Part shown: in pieces, positions 35,887 to 44,098 of the stretch
How the letters are laid out: each line of letters starts with the position of its first letter
Numbering within the stretch: position 1 is the stretch's first letter
Assembly (NCBI GenBank): GCA_016868475.1
Contig: VGGU01000002.1
Coordinates: 23,211 to 87,210, forward strand
From: Bacteroidota bacterium
GTDB taxonomy: Bacteria > Bacteroidota > Bacteroidia > Chitinophagales > Chitinophagaceae
Reading direction: 5' to 3'
DNA: 64,000 nt
Notes under the pieces: model-generated
Seen by the model: the letters and a program-made list of their open reading frames with translations, nothing else
The model's database searches: none
What the model was told of the DNA's origin: nothing
Made by a program: the position numbers and the translations under genes

Positions 35887-36594
35887 ATGCCTGCTAAATC
35901 CTCAGCCTCATTTTCCTGGTGGCGTACTGTTAAACGTGCTCTTTTTTACATTTTTATTCTTCAATTTATATACATCCTGGCTTTACGCTGGGTCAATCCC
36001 CCTATAACAATTACACAGTTAAACAATTGGTTAGTGGGTAATGGCATGCGCAGAGATTATGTGATGGCCAGTGAAATCTCGCCGTATATGCGGCTTGCCG
36101 TGATAGCTTCGGAAGATCAACTCTACACACAACACTATGGGTTTGATTGGAAACGTATACAAGAGGCAATGGCCTATAATAAAAGGAAGCCGCAAAAATT
36201 AAGAGGAGGAAGCACCATCAGTCAGCAAACGGCTAAAAATGTTTTTTTATGGCAAGGCCGAAGTTGGATACGAAAAGGGCTTGAAGTGTACTTTACCACT
36301 ATGATTGAATTGCTATGGGGAAAGAAAAGAATTCTTGAAGTATACTTGAACGTGATTGAAATGGGCAAAGGCGTGTTTGGAGTAGAGGCGGCTGCACAAT
36401 ATTACTTTGGAAAATCGGCCAGACAATTAACCCGAAGAGAAGCAGCTATGATTGCAGCCGGATTGCCCAATCCCAAGAAGTTCAACATAAAACCAGCTTC
36501 CAACTATGTGCAGGGCAGAAGTAATTTTATTCTCCGGCAAATGATGCACATACAAACTGAACCAACAATTCGAAAACTTATTGAGAATCGGTAA
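35887..36594 (+). CDS. mtgA: Monofunctional biosynthetic peptidoglycan transglycosylase
   Basis: Polymerises lipid II into glycan strands at the periplasmic face of the inner membrane. It has one N-terminal membrane anchor (about 15-35) and a GT51 domain with EDQLYTQHYGFDW (catalytic Glu), RGGSTISQQTAKN and KKRILEVYLNVIEMGKGVFGVEAAAQYYFGK. Length is 235 aa, with no transpeptidase domain. Its 3' end overlaps the convergent kinase gene by 17 bases, the longest antiparallel overlap here. Confidence 0.95.
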   Translation: MPAKSSASFSWWRTVKRALFYIFILQFIYILALRWVNPPITITQLNNWLVGNGMRRDYVMASEISPYMRLAVIASEDQLYTQHYGFDWKRIQEAMAYNKRKPQKLRGGSTISQQTAKNVFLWQGRSWIRKGLEVYFTTMIELLWGKKRILEVYLNVIEMGKGVFGVEAAAQYYFGKSARQLTRREAAMIAAGLPNPKKFNIKPASNYVQGRSNFILRQMMHIQTEPTIRKLIENR

Positions 36595-37159
36595 CAAAAG
36601 CAGTTTCCAGTATTTGATTGACAGCACTAATGGCTAACTGTTTTCGTTCTGCATCTTTGCCATGTATGAGTGTCCAGGGAACAGCTTGGTTTTCCAACCA
36701 ATTACGATAGATGAAAAATAATTTTTCACGCGTTGCCTGATCGGGATATTCTCTTAACCGATCCTTTACCCAGGGTAAGTCGGGTTGACATAGAAAGTAG
36801 TGATCTACTTTTCGTTTAGCCAATTGCTCCTCAATAAACGGATGACATTTATTAAAAACAAATTGGCACCATACTTTCATAACACTCATGTCCGTATCAA
36901 TAAAATATGGGATATCATAATCTTGTTCTAATAAAGGAGCAGCCCTTTTTTCCAGCTTCTCAGCCAGCTGATCTTCCAACGCAACCTGTCCCTTTGCAAT
37001 AGTTAGCAGGTCTTGGAAACAATAATCCGTACCATGAGTAAGCAAATACTCACGGGCATATTCCGGACACCAGATTGTTTCAAAATGCTCGGCCAGTTCT
37101 TGACAGAGGGTACTTTTTCCGGTGCTCTCGGGGCCTATGATTACTATTTTCTTAAGCAT
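36578..37159 (-). CDS. Nicotinamide riboside kinase-like P-loop ATPase (NadR C-terminal type)
   Basis: A 193-aa single-domain protein matching the kinase half of NadR. Walker A is IIGPESTGKSTLCQEL (about 7-22), followed by WCPEYAREYL and FIDTDMSVMKVW. It lacks the adenylyltransferase and repressor domains of full NadR. Directly downstream of, and overlapping by 8 bases, the pnuC gene, it should phosphorylate imported nicotinamide riboside to NMN. Its 3' end overlaps mtgA on the other strand by 17 bases. Confidence 0.88.
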   Translation of the reverse strand: MLKKIVIIGPESTGKSTLCQELAEHFETIWCPEYAREYLLTHGTDYCFQDLLTIAKGQVALEDQLAEKLEKRAAPLLEQDYDIPYFIDTDMSVMKVWCQFVFNKCHPFIEEQLAKRKVDHYFLCQPDLPWVKDRLREYPDQATREKLFFIYRNWLENQAVPWTLIHGKDAERKQLAISAVNQILETAFVTDSQ

Positions 37160-37778
37160 GTGACTTTTTCACTTTTTCTTTCCAACTATGCAAGCCTGCA
37201 AAAGCCAGCAACAAAAGTATTAAATAATAGAGCGCGGTAACCCTTAAACCTTTCACAAAATAAAGGGGCATCGAGGTAATATTGGTGAGTATCCACCAAT
37301 ACCAGCTTTCTACTTTTTTTTGTGTCATCAACCACATCCCTGTAAATGCAGCTGCAGAAGCCAATGCATCTGCCCAAGGAATAGCCCCTTCAAAAAAATA
37401 TTCTTTTAGCCCAGTAAGTGAACCGTACAGAACAAAATAAATAACCGCAAAGAACAAAACATGTTGTATCCACTCTTGATTGGTGGCATAGTTGATCTGC
37501 ACCAATGGTTTTTGTCTAAGATCTTTTCGAGACCAATTATACCAACCGAAAAGACTCATGAGGGTATAATAAAAATTTACCACTCCTTCTCCGGGTAATT
37601 GAAACTTAAAACTTAACCAAGTATAAATAATGGTATTGAGTAGTCCGGTGGGATATACCCAACTATTTTCTTTTTTACTAAACCAAACACTGACAATTCC
37701 TGCAGCTGCCGCCAACCATTCTATACAAGAAGTTTGAATGATTGATTCCCACAGATCAGCTATCAGATTGTTACTCAT
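37152..37778 (-). CDS. pnuC: Nicotinamide riboside transporter PnuC
   Basis: Facilitator of nicotinamide riboside uptake, seven-helix membrane protein of 208 aa. PnuC wording: EWLAAAAGIVSVWFSKKENSWVYPTGLLNTIIY, FYYTLMSLFGWYNW, and a C-terminal YWWILTNITSMPLYFVKGL with the conserved W/N substrate-binding residues. Coupling with the kinase gene (8-base overlap) favours NR over thiamine, the substrate of related PnuT. Its start overlaps the nfu stop by 4 bases. Confidence 0.93.
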   Translation of the reverse strand: MSNNLIADLWESIIQTSCIEWLAAAAGIVSVWFSKKENSWVYPTGLLNTIIYTWLSFKFQLPGEGVVNFYYTLMSLFGWYNWSRKDLRQKPLVQINYATNQEWIQHVLFFAVIYFVLYGSLTGLKEYFFEGAIPWADALASAAAFTGMWLMTQKKVESWYWWILTNITSMPLYFVKGLRVTALYYLILLLLAFAGLHSWKEKVKKSHA

Positions 37779-38371
37779 TCTGATTCGGCGATCACTTCTT
37801 TTACTTCAGGGATCATTCGCTTCATCATTCCTTCAATCCCTGCTTTGAGTGTAATCATTGAGGAGGGGCAGCCACTGCAACTACCTTGCATGACCAAGCT
37901 AACCGTACCCGCTTCATAGTTTTTAAATTGAATTGCGCCACCATCCATTTCAACGGCAGGACGAACATAAATATCCAACAACTCTTTAATTCGTTTTACA
38001 ACATCATCATCGTCGGCCACCACTTCATTGGAAACGCTTTGCTTTACGGCGGATAACTCTTCTTCATTCACTACAAGCTTGCCTTCTTCTAAATAATCCT
38101 TTAAAAATTGACGAACCGATGGTATTACATCGTCCCAGTCGGTTTCAGCAGTTTTTGTAAGTGTAACAAAATTGCTGGCTATAAAAACGGCTTTAATAAA
38201 AGGGAAACCGAATAATTCAGTGGCCATTGGAGAAGGTCCTGCGCTGGCCACATCTAGGAAGTCCACGCTTTTTCCCGGGTATAAAAGTTTATTTGCCACA
38301 AACTTCATGGTTTCGGGGTTAGGGGTCATTTCCGTATAAATACTTACTATGGGATTGCCGGTCTTAATCAT
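37775..38371 (-). CDS. nfu: NifU-like Fe-S cluster scaffold/carrier protein (Nfu)
   Basis: A 198-aa two-domain protein: an N-terminal Nfu_N domain (PNPETMKFVANKLLYPG) and a C-terminal NifU domain with the cluster-binding CSGCPSS (CxxC) after GGAIQFKNYEAGTVSLVMQG. It delivers Fe-S clusters to target enzymes in the cytoplasm. It leads an operon with pnuC and the NR kinase through short overlaps. A TANNTTTG element lies 19 bases upstream. Confidence 0.95.
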   Translation of the reverse strand: MIKTGNPIVSIYTEMTPNPETMKFVANKLLYPGKSVDFLDVASAGPSPMATELFGFPFIKAVFIASNFVTLTKTAETDWDDVIPSVRQFLKDYLEEGKLVVNEEELSAVKQSVSNEVVADDDDVVKRIKELLDIYVRPAVEMDGGAIQFKNYEAGTVSLVMQGSCSGCPSSMITLKAGIEGMMKRMIPEVKEVIAESE

Positions 38372-38390
38372 ATCGGGTTAATTTGTTCTG

Positions 38391-38398
38391 CAAAAATA
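38391..38398 (-). promoter_or_regulatory. -7 promoter element of the nfu-pnuC-kinase operon
   Basis: TATTTTTG on the minus strand fits TANNTTTG, 19 bases before the nfu ATG. Confidence 0.45.
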
Positions 38399-38453
38399 AC
38401 AAGTCTGGGAACGAATTGTTTACGAAGTAGGGAATCTGCTAATTTTCTGAAAT

Positions 38454-39191
38454 TCAATCAGTAAACCTTCCAGATTTTTTTAATACCCGAATTAACACGT
38501 ATAAGGTGGTCAGAGATGCAAGACAAATGCCTAACAATTGATTACGCCAAACCTCATCCTGACAGGCCAATGCCGGATAACGCCAAACAGGAATAGGAGC
38601 AAAGAGGAGTAAAAAAATTCCAGCTAACCAAATGTATTGTGTGGTGTGTTCTTTGAGTATCCATCGCTTCCAATTGAACTCCATGCCGGACAATGTTCTA
38701 CCAAGCCCTTGCAAGCGCGGCCACCAACGATTAACATCGCCACAATAAGCATCATAGCCTGCCCCAAACTTTCCTCGCAGAAAATTTTCTTCTGCCAAAA
38801 CAATGGTCTGATAAATAAATAAAAAAACCGGAACCATTACAGCCACATAGAAAAGAGAGTTGGCAAGTATGCCTACACCTAATAACATTAAAATATTTCC
38901 AACATAAAGTGGATTTCTGCAATGACTAAAAATTCCTTCTGTAACAAGTCCGTCTGCATATGGTTTCCCTTCCTTGCCTCCCCGAACAATGTAGGCTAAT
39001 CCAATAGTGGCACCGCGAATGGCTTGCCCCAACAAAGTGGTGAGTAAACCCAATATAATGGGCCACCAATAGTAAGAGGGTCCACAGCAGGTTGCTGTAA
39101 ATAACAAGGGGGATGGCAAAAACAGCGCACCGTAAAAAAGAATAAAGATGATATTACGGTATTTGAAAAAGAAGTTACCGATCGTAACCAT
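38454..39191 (-). CDS. Isoprenylcysteine carboxyl methyltransferase-like membrane protein
   Basis: A 245-aa polytopic membrane protein. The C-terminal half of the core carries the ICMT/PEMT-type SAM-binding pattern, seen in GLVTEGIFSHCRNPLYVGNILMLLG and the following YQTIVLAEENFLRGKFGAGYDAYC. Bacterial members methylate lipids, small molecules or unknown acceptors. It lies 16 bases after cmoA and is probably in the same transcript. The substrate is not readable from sequence. Confidence 0.82.
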   Translation of the reverse strand: MVTIGNFFFKYRNIIFILFYGALFLPSPLLFTATCCGPSYYWWPIILGLLTTLLGQAIRGATIGLAYIVRGGKEGKPYADGLVTEGIFSHCRNPLYVGNILMLLGVGILANSLFYVAVMVPVFLFIYQTIVLAEENFLRGKFGAGYDAYCGDVNRWWPRLQGLGRTLSGMEFNWKRWILKEHTTQYIWLAGIFLLLFAPIPVWRYPALACQDEVWRNQLLGICLASLTTLYVLIRVLKKSGRFTD

Positions 39192-39207
39192 AAAAGTAAA
39201 TTGAAGA

Positions 39208-39936
39208 TTATTTTTTTACGGCCACCAGACCGGTAAAATTGTACCATTTGAAAAACACCTCACAATGAGCAAATCCCTGATCGCGTAGCAAACTGATATT
39301 CTCGCTCAATTTATAAGGGACCAGCACATTCTCCAATGCTTCTCTTTTTTGAGAGATCTCTAATTCGCTGTACTGATTGCGACGTTTGTAATTGTAGTAG
39401 TAATTGATAAAGTTGCGATTGAAATTACTTTCTTCCGCCAAAATTTTTTCTACGATAATTAAAACGCCACCGCTATTCAAACCACTTACAATATCCTGAA
39501 TTAATTTTTCTCTGTAAATGGGCCGAACAAACTGAAGCGTGAGACAGAGCACCACTACAGAAGCGTTTTCGATTTTCACACCCTGTCCCAAATCCTTGCA
39601 ACGTAATTCATAGGGGCGAGCGAAGTTGATCTCATCGAATTTTGCCTTACACTTTTCCAGCATTTCGGGCGAATCATCGATCCCAATAAACTTGATGGAT
39701 TGATCAACAAGCGTATCCATGCCAATCATAGTGGTTCCTGTAGAACAACCAAGATCATAGACAAAAGTGCCTACTCTGGCATGATCGGCCGCCAACTCTG
39801 CTACCATTCGTTGAATTTCGCCATAGAAAGGCACGGAACGATTGACCATGTCGTCAAACACATGGGCTACGTTTGCCCCGAATTTAAAATCGCTGGCTTT
39901 GTTAATCTCTTCGCGGAACACCTGATCTGTTGACAT
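39208..39936 (-). CDS. cmoA: Carboxy-S-adenosyl-L-methionine synthase (CmoA)
   Basis: Makes carboxy-SAM from SAM and prephenate, the donor with which CmoB forms 5-oxyacetyluridine at tRNA wobble position 34. The 242-aa protein has the SAM motif VYDLGCSTGTT, the IGIDDSPEMLEKC block and the highly conserved YSELEISQKREALENVL, which helps hold carboxy-SAM. The near-identity of that last block to enterobacterial CmoA makes the family call strong. CmoB is not adjacent and not in the window. Confidence 0.9.
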   Translation of the reverse strand: MSTDQVFREEINKASDFKFGANVAHVFDDMVNRSVPFYGEIQRMVAELAADHARVGTFVYDLGCSTGTTMIGMDTLVDQSIKFIGIDDSPEMLEKCKAKFDEINFARPYELRCKDLGQGVKIENASVVVLCLTLQFVRPIYREKLIQDIVSGLNSGGVLIIVEKILAEESNFNRNFINYYYNYKRRNQYSELEISQKREALENVLVPYKLSENISLLRDQGFAHCEVFFKWYNFTGLVAVKK

Positions 39937-39973
39937 ATGCTAAATTGTCCGCAAAGTAACGAAATATCTAACC

Positions 39974-41827
39974 CTATTCAGGCTGTTGCCCCCATTTCTC
40001 TGGCGAACGCCAAAGGGCAGAGAGTAGTAGCTCGCGCATATAGAAAAACTCCTTAGGTAGCTTGTCGTGTACTTTTTCAAACAGATCCCGATGATCTAAG
40101 AGTTCAAGTTTTCCTTCCTCTTTGTCTATGATCATCACTTTGTCAAAATCCTCTTTTGAAAAATTATCCAGACCTCTCCAATCCATATCAACATAACGGG
40201 GCCTCCATCCAATTGGACTTTCAACGGCCTGTGCCTGCCCACGAATTCGGCCTACAATCCATTTTAGCACGCGTATGTTTTGACCATAACCGGGCCATAA
40301 AAATTGTCCTTGCTCATCTTTTCTAAACCAGTTGACGCTAAAAACCCGTGGAGCATTGGAAAGATCTCTGCCGAATTGCAACCAATGATTCACGTAATCT
40401 CCAATATGATATCCCATAAAGGGCAGCATGGCAAAAGGATCGCGACGCACTTTTCCAATTTCACCAAAGGCTGCAGCGGTCATTTCACTCCCCATAGTAG
40501 CAGCCATATAAACACCAAAACTCCAGTTGAAACTTTGATAGACCAAGGGCACGCTGGTACTTCTTCTTCCACCAAAAATGAATCCTGAAATATGAACGCC
40601 ATCCGGGTTTTCCCAATTCTCATCAATGGCAGGATTTTGGTGTGCGGGTGCACAGAAACGTGAGTTGGGATGTGCAGCAGGTTGTCCTGTGCTGGAATCA
40701 TAAGGTTTGCCCTTCCAGTCTGTTAACCCTTCAGGAATTTCCTTGGTTAATCCTTCCCACCAAACATCTTGATCAGCGGTAATTGCCACATTGGTAAAAA
40801 TGGTATTAGCCCTGATGGTTTCCATCGCGTTGGGATTGGTATGATAATTGGTGCCGGGGGCTACACCAAAATATCCGGCTTCTGGGTTGATGGCATGCAA
40901 TGCTCCCCCTTTCCCCTTATGTATCCAGGCAATATCATCGCCCACTGTGCTCACTTTCCAGTCGCTGAATTCTTTTGGCGGAACAAGCATTGCAAAATTT
41001 GTTTTACCACAAGCACTGGGGAATGCTGCCGCTACATAAGTTTTTTGTTTATCCGGCGACTCCACACCCAGGATCAACATGTGCTCGGCTAACCAGCCTT
41101 CTTCACGACCCATTACTGAAGCAATTCGCAGAGCAAAGCATTTTTTACCCATGAGGGCATTGCCACCATAACCGCTTCCATAGGAAATAATTAATCTTTC
41201 TTCAGGAAAATGCGAGATGTATTTCACATCGGGATTGCAAGGCCAAGTACTATCTTTTTGAAGACCACCCAATGGTGCGCCTACCGTATGCAAACATTTT
41301 ACATATCCTTTCTTTTGTAAATAAGGAAGAATTTCGCTGCCTATCCTAGTCATGATTCGCATACTGACCACAGCGTACTCAGAGTCTGTAAGTTGTACAC
41401 CGTAACGGGAATAGGGCGAACCAACCGGACCCATACAAAAAGGGATCACGTATAAGGTTCTTCCCTTCATGCATCCTCCTAGCAGATCATTTAGTTTGGT
41501 TTTCATTTCCAACGGATCCATCCAATTATTGGTTGGACCGGCATCATCTTTCCGAAGACTGCAAATGAAAGTGCGATCCTCTACACGAGCCACATCGCTT
41601 GGATCACTAAAGCAAGCAAAACTATTAGGCCTTTTTTCAGGATTAAGCCTAATAAAGGTTCCTTTCTTTACCAATAATTCGCAAAGATTATCATACTCCT
41701 CCTGTGAACCGTCACACCAATGAATGTTTGCTGCTTCGCAATACTTGGAAATTTGTTTGACCCAGGTTTCTAATTCAGCCTGGGCCCGAGCTGTTTCTGT
41801 AGAGAAAAAGTTAGAGGCTAATGTCAT
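39974..41827 (-). CDS. pckG: GTP-dependent phosphoenolpyruvate carboxykinase
   Basis: Converts oxaloacetate and GTP to PEP at the start of gluconeogenesis. The 617-aa protein is the GTP type: the P-loop-like [16 protein letters not shown], the hypervariable active-site loop with the reactive cysteine, and [18 protein letters not shown] and [19 protein letters not shown] blocks. A near-match -7 element (CATCTTTG, 41873-41880) lies upstream. cmoA follows after 37 bases. Confidence 0.97.
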   Translation of the reverse strand: MTLASNFFSTETARAQAELETWVKQISKYCEAANIHWCDGSQEEYDNLCELLVKKGTFIRLNPEKRPNSFACFSDPSDVARVEDRTFICSLRKDDAGPTNNWMDPLEMKTKLNDLLGGCMKGRTLYVIPFCMGPVGSPYSRYGVQLTDSEYAVVSMRIMTRIGSEILPYLQKKGYVKCLHTVGAPLGGLQKDSTWPCNPDVKYISHFPEERLIISYGSGYGGNALMGKKCFALRIASVMGREEGWLAEHMLILGVESPDKQKTYVAAAFPSACGKTNFAMLVPPKEFSDWKVSTVGDDIAWIHKGKGGALHAINPEAGYFGVAPGTNYHTNPNAMETIRANTIFTNVAITADQDVWWEGLTKEIPEGLTDWKGKPYDSSTGQPAAHPNSRFCAPAHQNPAIDENWENPDGVHISGFIFGGRRSTSVPLVYQSFNWSFGVYMAATMGSEMTAAAFGEIGKVRRDPFAMLPFMGYHIGDYVNHWLQFGRDLSNAPRVFSVNWFRKDEQGQFLWPGYGQNIRVLKWIVGRIRGQAQAVESPIGWRPRYVDMDWRGLDNFSKEDFDKVMIIDKEEGKLELLDHRDLFEKVHDKLPKEFFYMRELLLSALWRSPEKWGQQPE

Positions 41828-41896
41828 AAAAAAATGGCTAAGAATCGTTGAATTGGCTTATCCAATCTGCTGCAAAGATGCCAAGAAAAAATTAAA

Positions 41897-43114
41897 CTAA
41901 CGACTGTTTGCTAGTTTGAATGTTAGTTTACTGATAATCAATGCACTAAACAAGAAAATTGCTCCAGTGAAGAAGGCTATACCAGGAAAAAACACGGGGC
42001 TGTAGGAGCTGGTAAAGTAGGAAAATAAGTTATTCATGACCAATGGCCCCAGCATGGCTGTGAGACTCATAATGCTGGTCAACGCCCCTTGTAGTTCGCC
42101 CTGAACATTAGAAGGAAGAAGGCCGGATAATATGGATTGAAGAGAAGGCATAGCAATACCTCCAAAACAATAAGGGATTAAAAAAAGAAACATCATCCAA
42201 CCCTGTGTGGCAAAAGCAAAAAGAACTAAGCCAAATGTGTATAAGGAAAGTCCCAAATAAATACTTCTCCTGTTCCCAATGCGTGGATTAATTACTCTGA
42301 TTAGCACCGACTGAACAAAAACTACCAAAGCCCCTACTATTGCCAGAGAAAGTCCCACTTTGCTTTCGCTCCAGCTGAACCGGTAAATTGTAAAATAACT
42401 CCAAGTACTCTGTACGGCCTGTGCTCCCATGTAAATAAGAAAATAAACAATACCCAGCTTTGTAACCTGCGAAAAGGAAGTAAAGATCTTTAACGCTCCA
42501 AATGGATTAGCTCTTTTCCAATCAAAAGCTCTGCGATTTTCTTTAGGAAGTGATTCCGGCAATACAAAAAATCCATAGAGGCCATTGATCAAACACAAAA
42601 TGGCGGCAGTATAAAAAGGAGCACGAATCCCCCATCCTGCCAACAGGCCTCCCAAGGCGGGCCCTAAAATAAAACCAAGTCCAAAAGCAGCACCGATCAT
42701 CCCAAAATTTTTGGCCCGTGATTGATGATTACTGATATCGGCTATATAGGCGCTTCCAGTACTAATACTTGATCCTGCTATACCCGCAAGTACCCTTCCC
42801 ACCAATAGCCAAGCGTAGGTTGGAGCCCATGCAAGAAGCAGATAGTCTATGAAAAATCCAAATATGGACAATAGCAATACAGGTCTTCTTCCGTAGCGGT
42901 CACTTAGATTACCCATAATGGGGGCACAAAAAAATTGAGTAAAGGAATAGGCAAAGATCAGCATAGCTCCATAGGAGCTGGCTTCATTGATGGACACTCC
43001 TTTAAGACTGGCTATTAATGAGGGCAAAACGGGGATGATCAGCCCCAACCCCATAACATCCAAAAACAGTGTTAAAAAAATAAAACCAACCGCGGCCTTT
43101 CTTTTCTGGTGCAT
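41897..43114 (-). CDS. MFS transporter, TetA-like drug:H+ antiporter group
   Basis: A 405-aa inner-membrane transporter with 12 predicted helices. The MFS motif A is present between helices 2 and 3 (GNLSDRYGRRPVLL), and the motif C region after it (GLGFILGPALGG) is that of DHA1 antiporters. The opening LFLDVMGLGLIIPVLPSL is the TetA-like form. Export of a drug or metabolite is likely; tetracycline is not implied. A TANNTTTG element lies only 3 bases from the ATG, so the promoter or start may be mis-set. Confidence 0.9.
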   Translation of the reverse strand: MHQKRKAAVGFIFLTLFLDVMGLGLIIPVLPSLIASLKGVSINEASSYGAMLIFAYSFTQFFCAPIMGNLSDRYGRRPVLLLSIFGFFIDYLLLAWAPTYAWLLVGRVLAGIAGSSISTGSAYIADISNHQSRAKNFGMIGAAFGLGFILGPALGGLLAGWGIRAPFYTAAILCLINGLYGFFVLPESLPKENRRAFDWKRANPFGALKIFTSFSQVTKLGIVYFLIYMGAQAVQSTWSYFTIYRFSWSESKVGLSLAIVGALVVFVQSVLIRVINPRIGNRRSIYLGLSLYTFGLVLFAFATQGWMMFLFLIPYCFGGIAMPSLQSILSGLLPSNVQGELQGALTSIMSLTAMLGPLVMNNLFSYFTSSYSPVFFPGIAFFTGAIFLFSALIISKLTFKLANSR

Positions 43115-43117
43115 TCA

Positions 43118-43125
43118 CAAATTTA
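43118..43125 (-). promoter_or_regulatory. Possible -7 element of the MFS gene
   Basis: TAAATTTG on the minus strand, only 3 bases from the assumed ATG. Either the mRNA is leaderless or the match is chance. Confidence 0.25.
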
Positions 43126-43151
43126 ACAGGTTAGAGATAAGGGTTGTTTTT

Positions 43152-43159
43152 TATATTTG
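43152..43159 (+). promoter_or_regulatory. -7 promoter element of the OmpA-family gene
   Basis: TATATTTG fits TANNTTTG, 26 bases before ATG 43186; it excludes the in-frame TTG at 43144 as the start. Confidence 0.5.
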
Positions 43160-43185
43160 CAATACTAACCTTCAATTTAATATTT

Positions 43186-44079
43186 ATGCGTTTACGTTCT
43201 ATTGTTTTCATTGCCCTTGCGCCACTTTTTTTTATTTCCTGTGTAAGTAGCAAAAAGTTTAAAAATGCACAAACCGAGTTTGCAAAGTTGCAAGACCGGT
43301 ATAAAATACTGGAATCAGAAAATAATATTTGTGGCGAAGAAAAAGGAATTCTTGCCCGTCAAAAAGAAACCCTTGAGCGTGAGAAAGCATTATTGACCGC
43401 ACGTATTAAAGAATTACAGGAACAAATTGACTATTGGAAAGCAAATAATAACCAAACGCTAAAGCAGCTTGAAAATATGTCGGTGATCTCCACGCAACAA
43501 GCGGAGAGTATTAAAAAGTCAATGGACAATCTGGGCATCAAGGATCTCTATATTCAAAGTATTCAGCAGCAGATGTCTTATAAGGACTCGCTTAATATGT
43601 CATTAGTGATGAACCTAAAAGGTGCAATTGGAAATTTAGCCGACGAGGATATTAATATTAAGGTGGACAAAGGAGTTGTTTATGTAGACATATCTGATAA
43701 ACTGTTGTTCAAGGTAGGCAGCTATCAGGTAACCGATCGCGCTAATGAAGTGTTAGGCAAAGTGGCATTGGTGTTAAAGAATCAACCCGACCTGGAATTT
43801 ATGGTAGAAGGGCACACCGACGATGTGGCCTTCAATGGCAGTGGTGTCATTAGTGATAATTGGGACTTGAGCGTGCTTCGCGCTACTACCGTAGTGCGTT
43901 TGTTGCAGTCAAAATATGGATTAGATCCGGCTAAAATGGTAGCTGCTGGCCGTAGTGAATATAAACCGGTAGCAGACAATGGCAGCAAAGAAGGACGCGC
44001 GGCTAATCGACGTACGCGTATTGTGATTTTGCCACAACTGGATCAATTTTTCAAATTGTTGGAGAAACCAAAAGGATAA
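43186..44079 (+). CDS. OmpA-family lipoprotein with coiled coil
   Basis: A 297-aa outer-membrane lipoprotein (lipobox FISC, Cys19). After lipidation, residues 25-125 form a long heptad-rich coiled coil (FAKLQDRYKILESENN...EREKALLTARIKELQEQ). The C-terminal domain is OmpA-like, with peptidoglycan-binding residues in FMVEGHTDDVAF, NWDLSVLRATTVVRLL and GRSEYKPVADNGSKEGRAANRRTRI. It should tie the outer membrane to the cell wall. It ends 19 bases from convergent recQ. Confidence 0.94.
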   Translation: MRLRSIVFIALAPLFFISCVSSKKFKNAQTEFAKLQDRYKILESENNICGEEKGILARQKETLEREKALLTARIKELQEQIDYWKANNNQTLKQLENMSVISTQQAESIKKSMDNLGIKDLYIQSIQQQMSYKDSLNMSLVMNLKGAIGNLADEDINIKVDKGVVYVDISDKLLFKVGSYQVTDRANEVLGKVALVLKNQPDLEFMVEGHTDDVAFNGSGVISDNWDLSVLRATTVVRLLQSKYGLDPAKMVAAGRSEYKPVADNGSKEGRAANRRTRIVILPQLDQFFKLLEKPKG

Positions 44080-44098
44080 GTAGCAAATAGCCGTTGTA

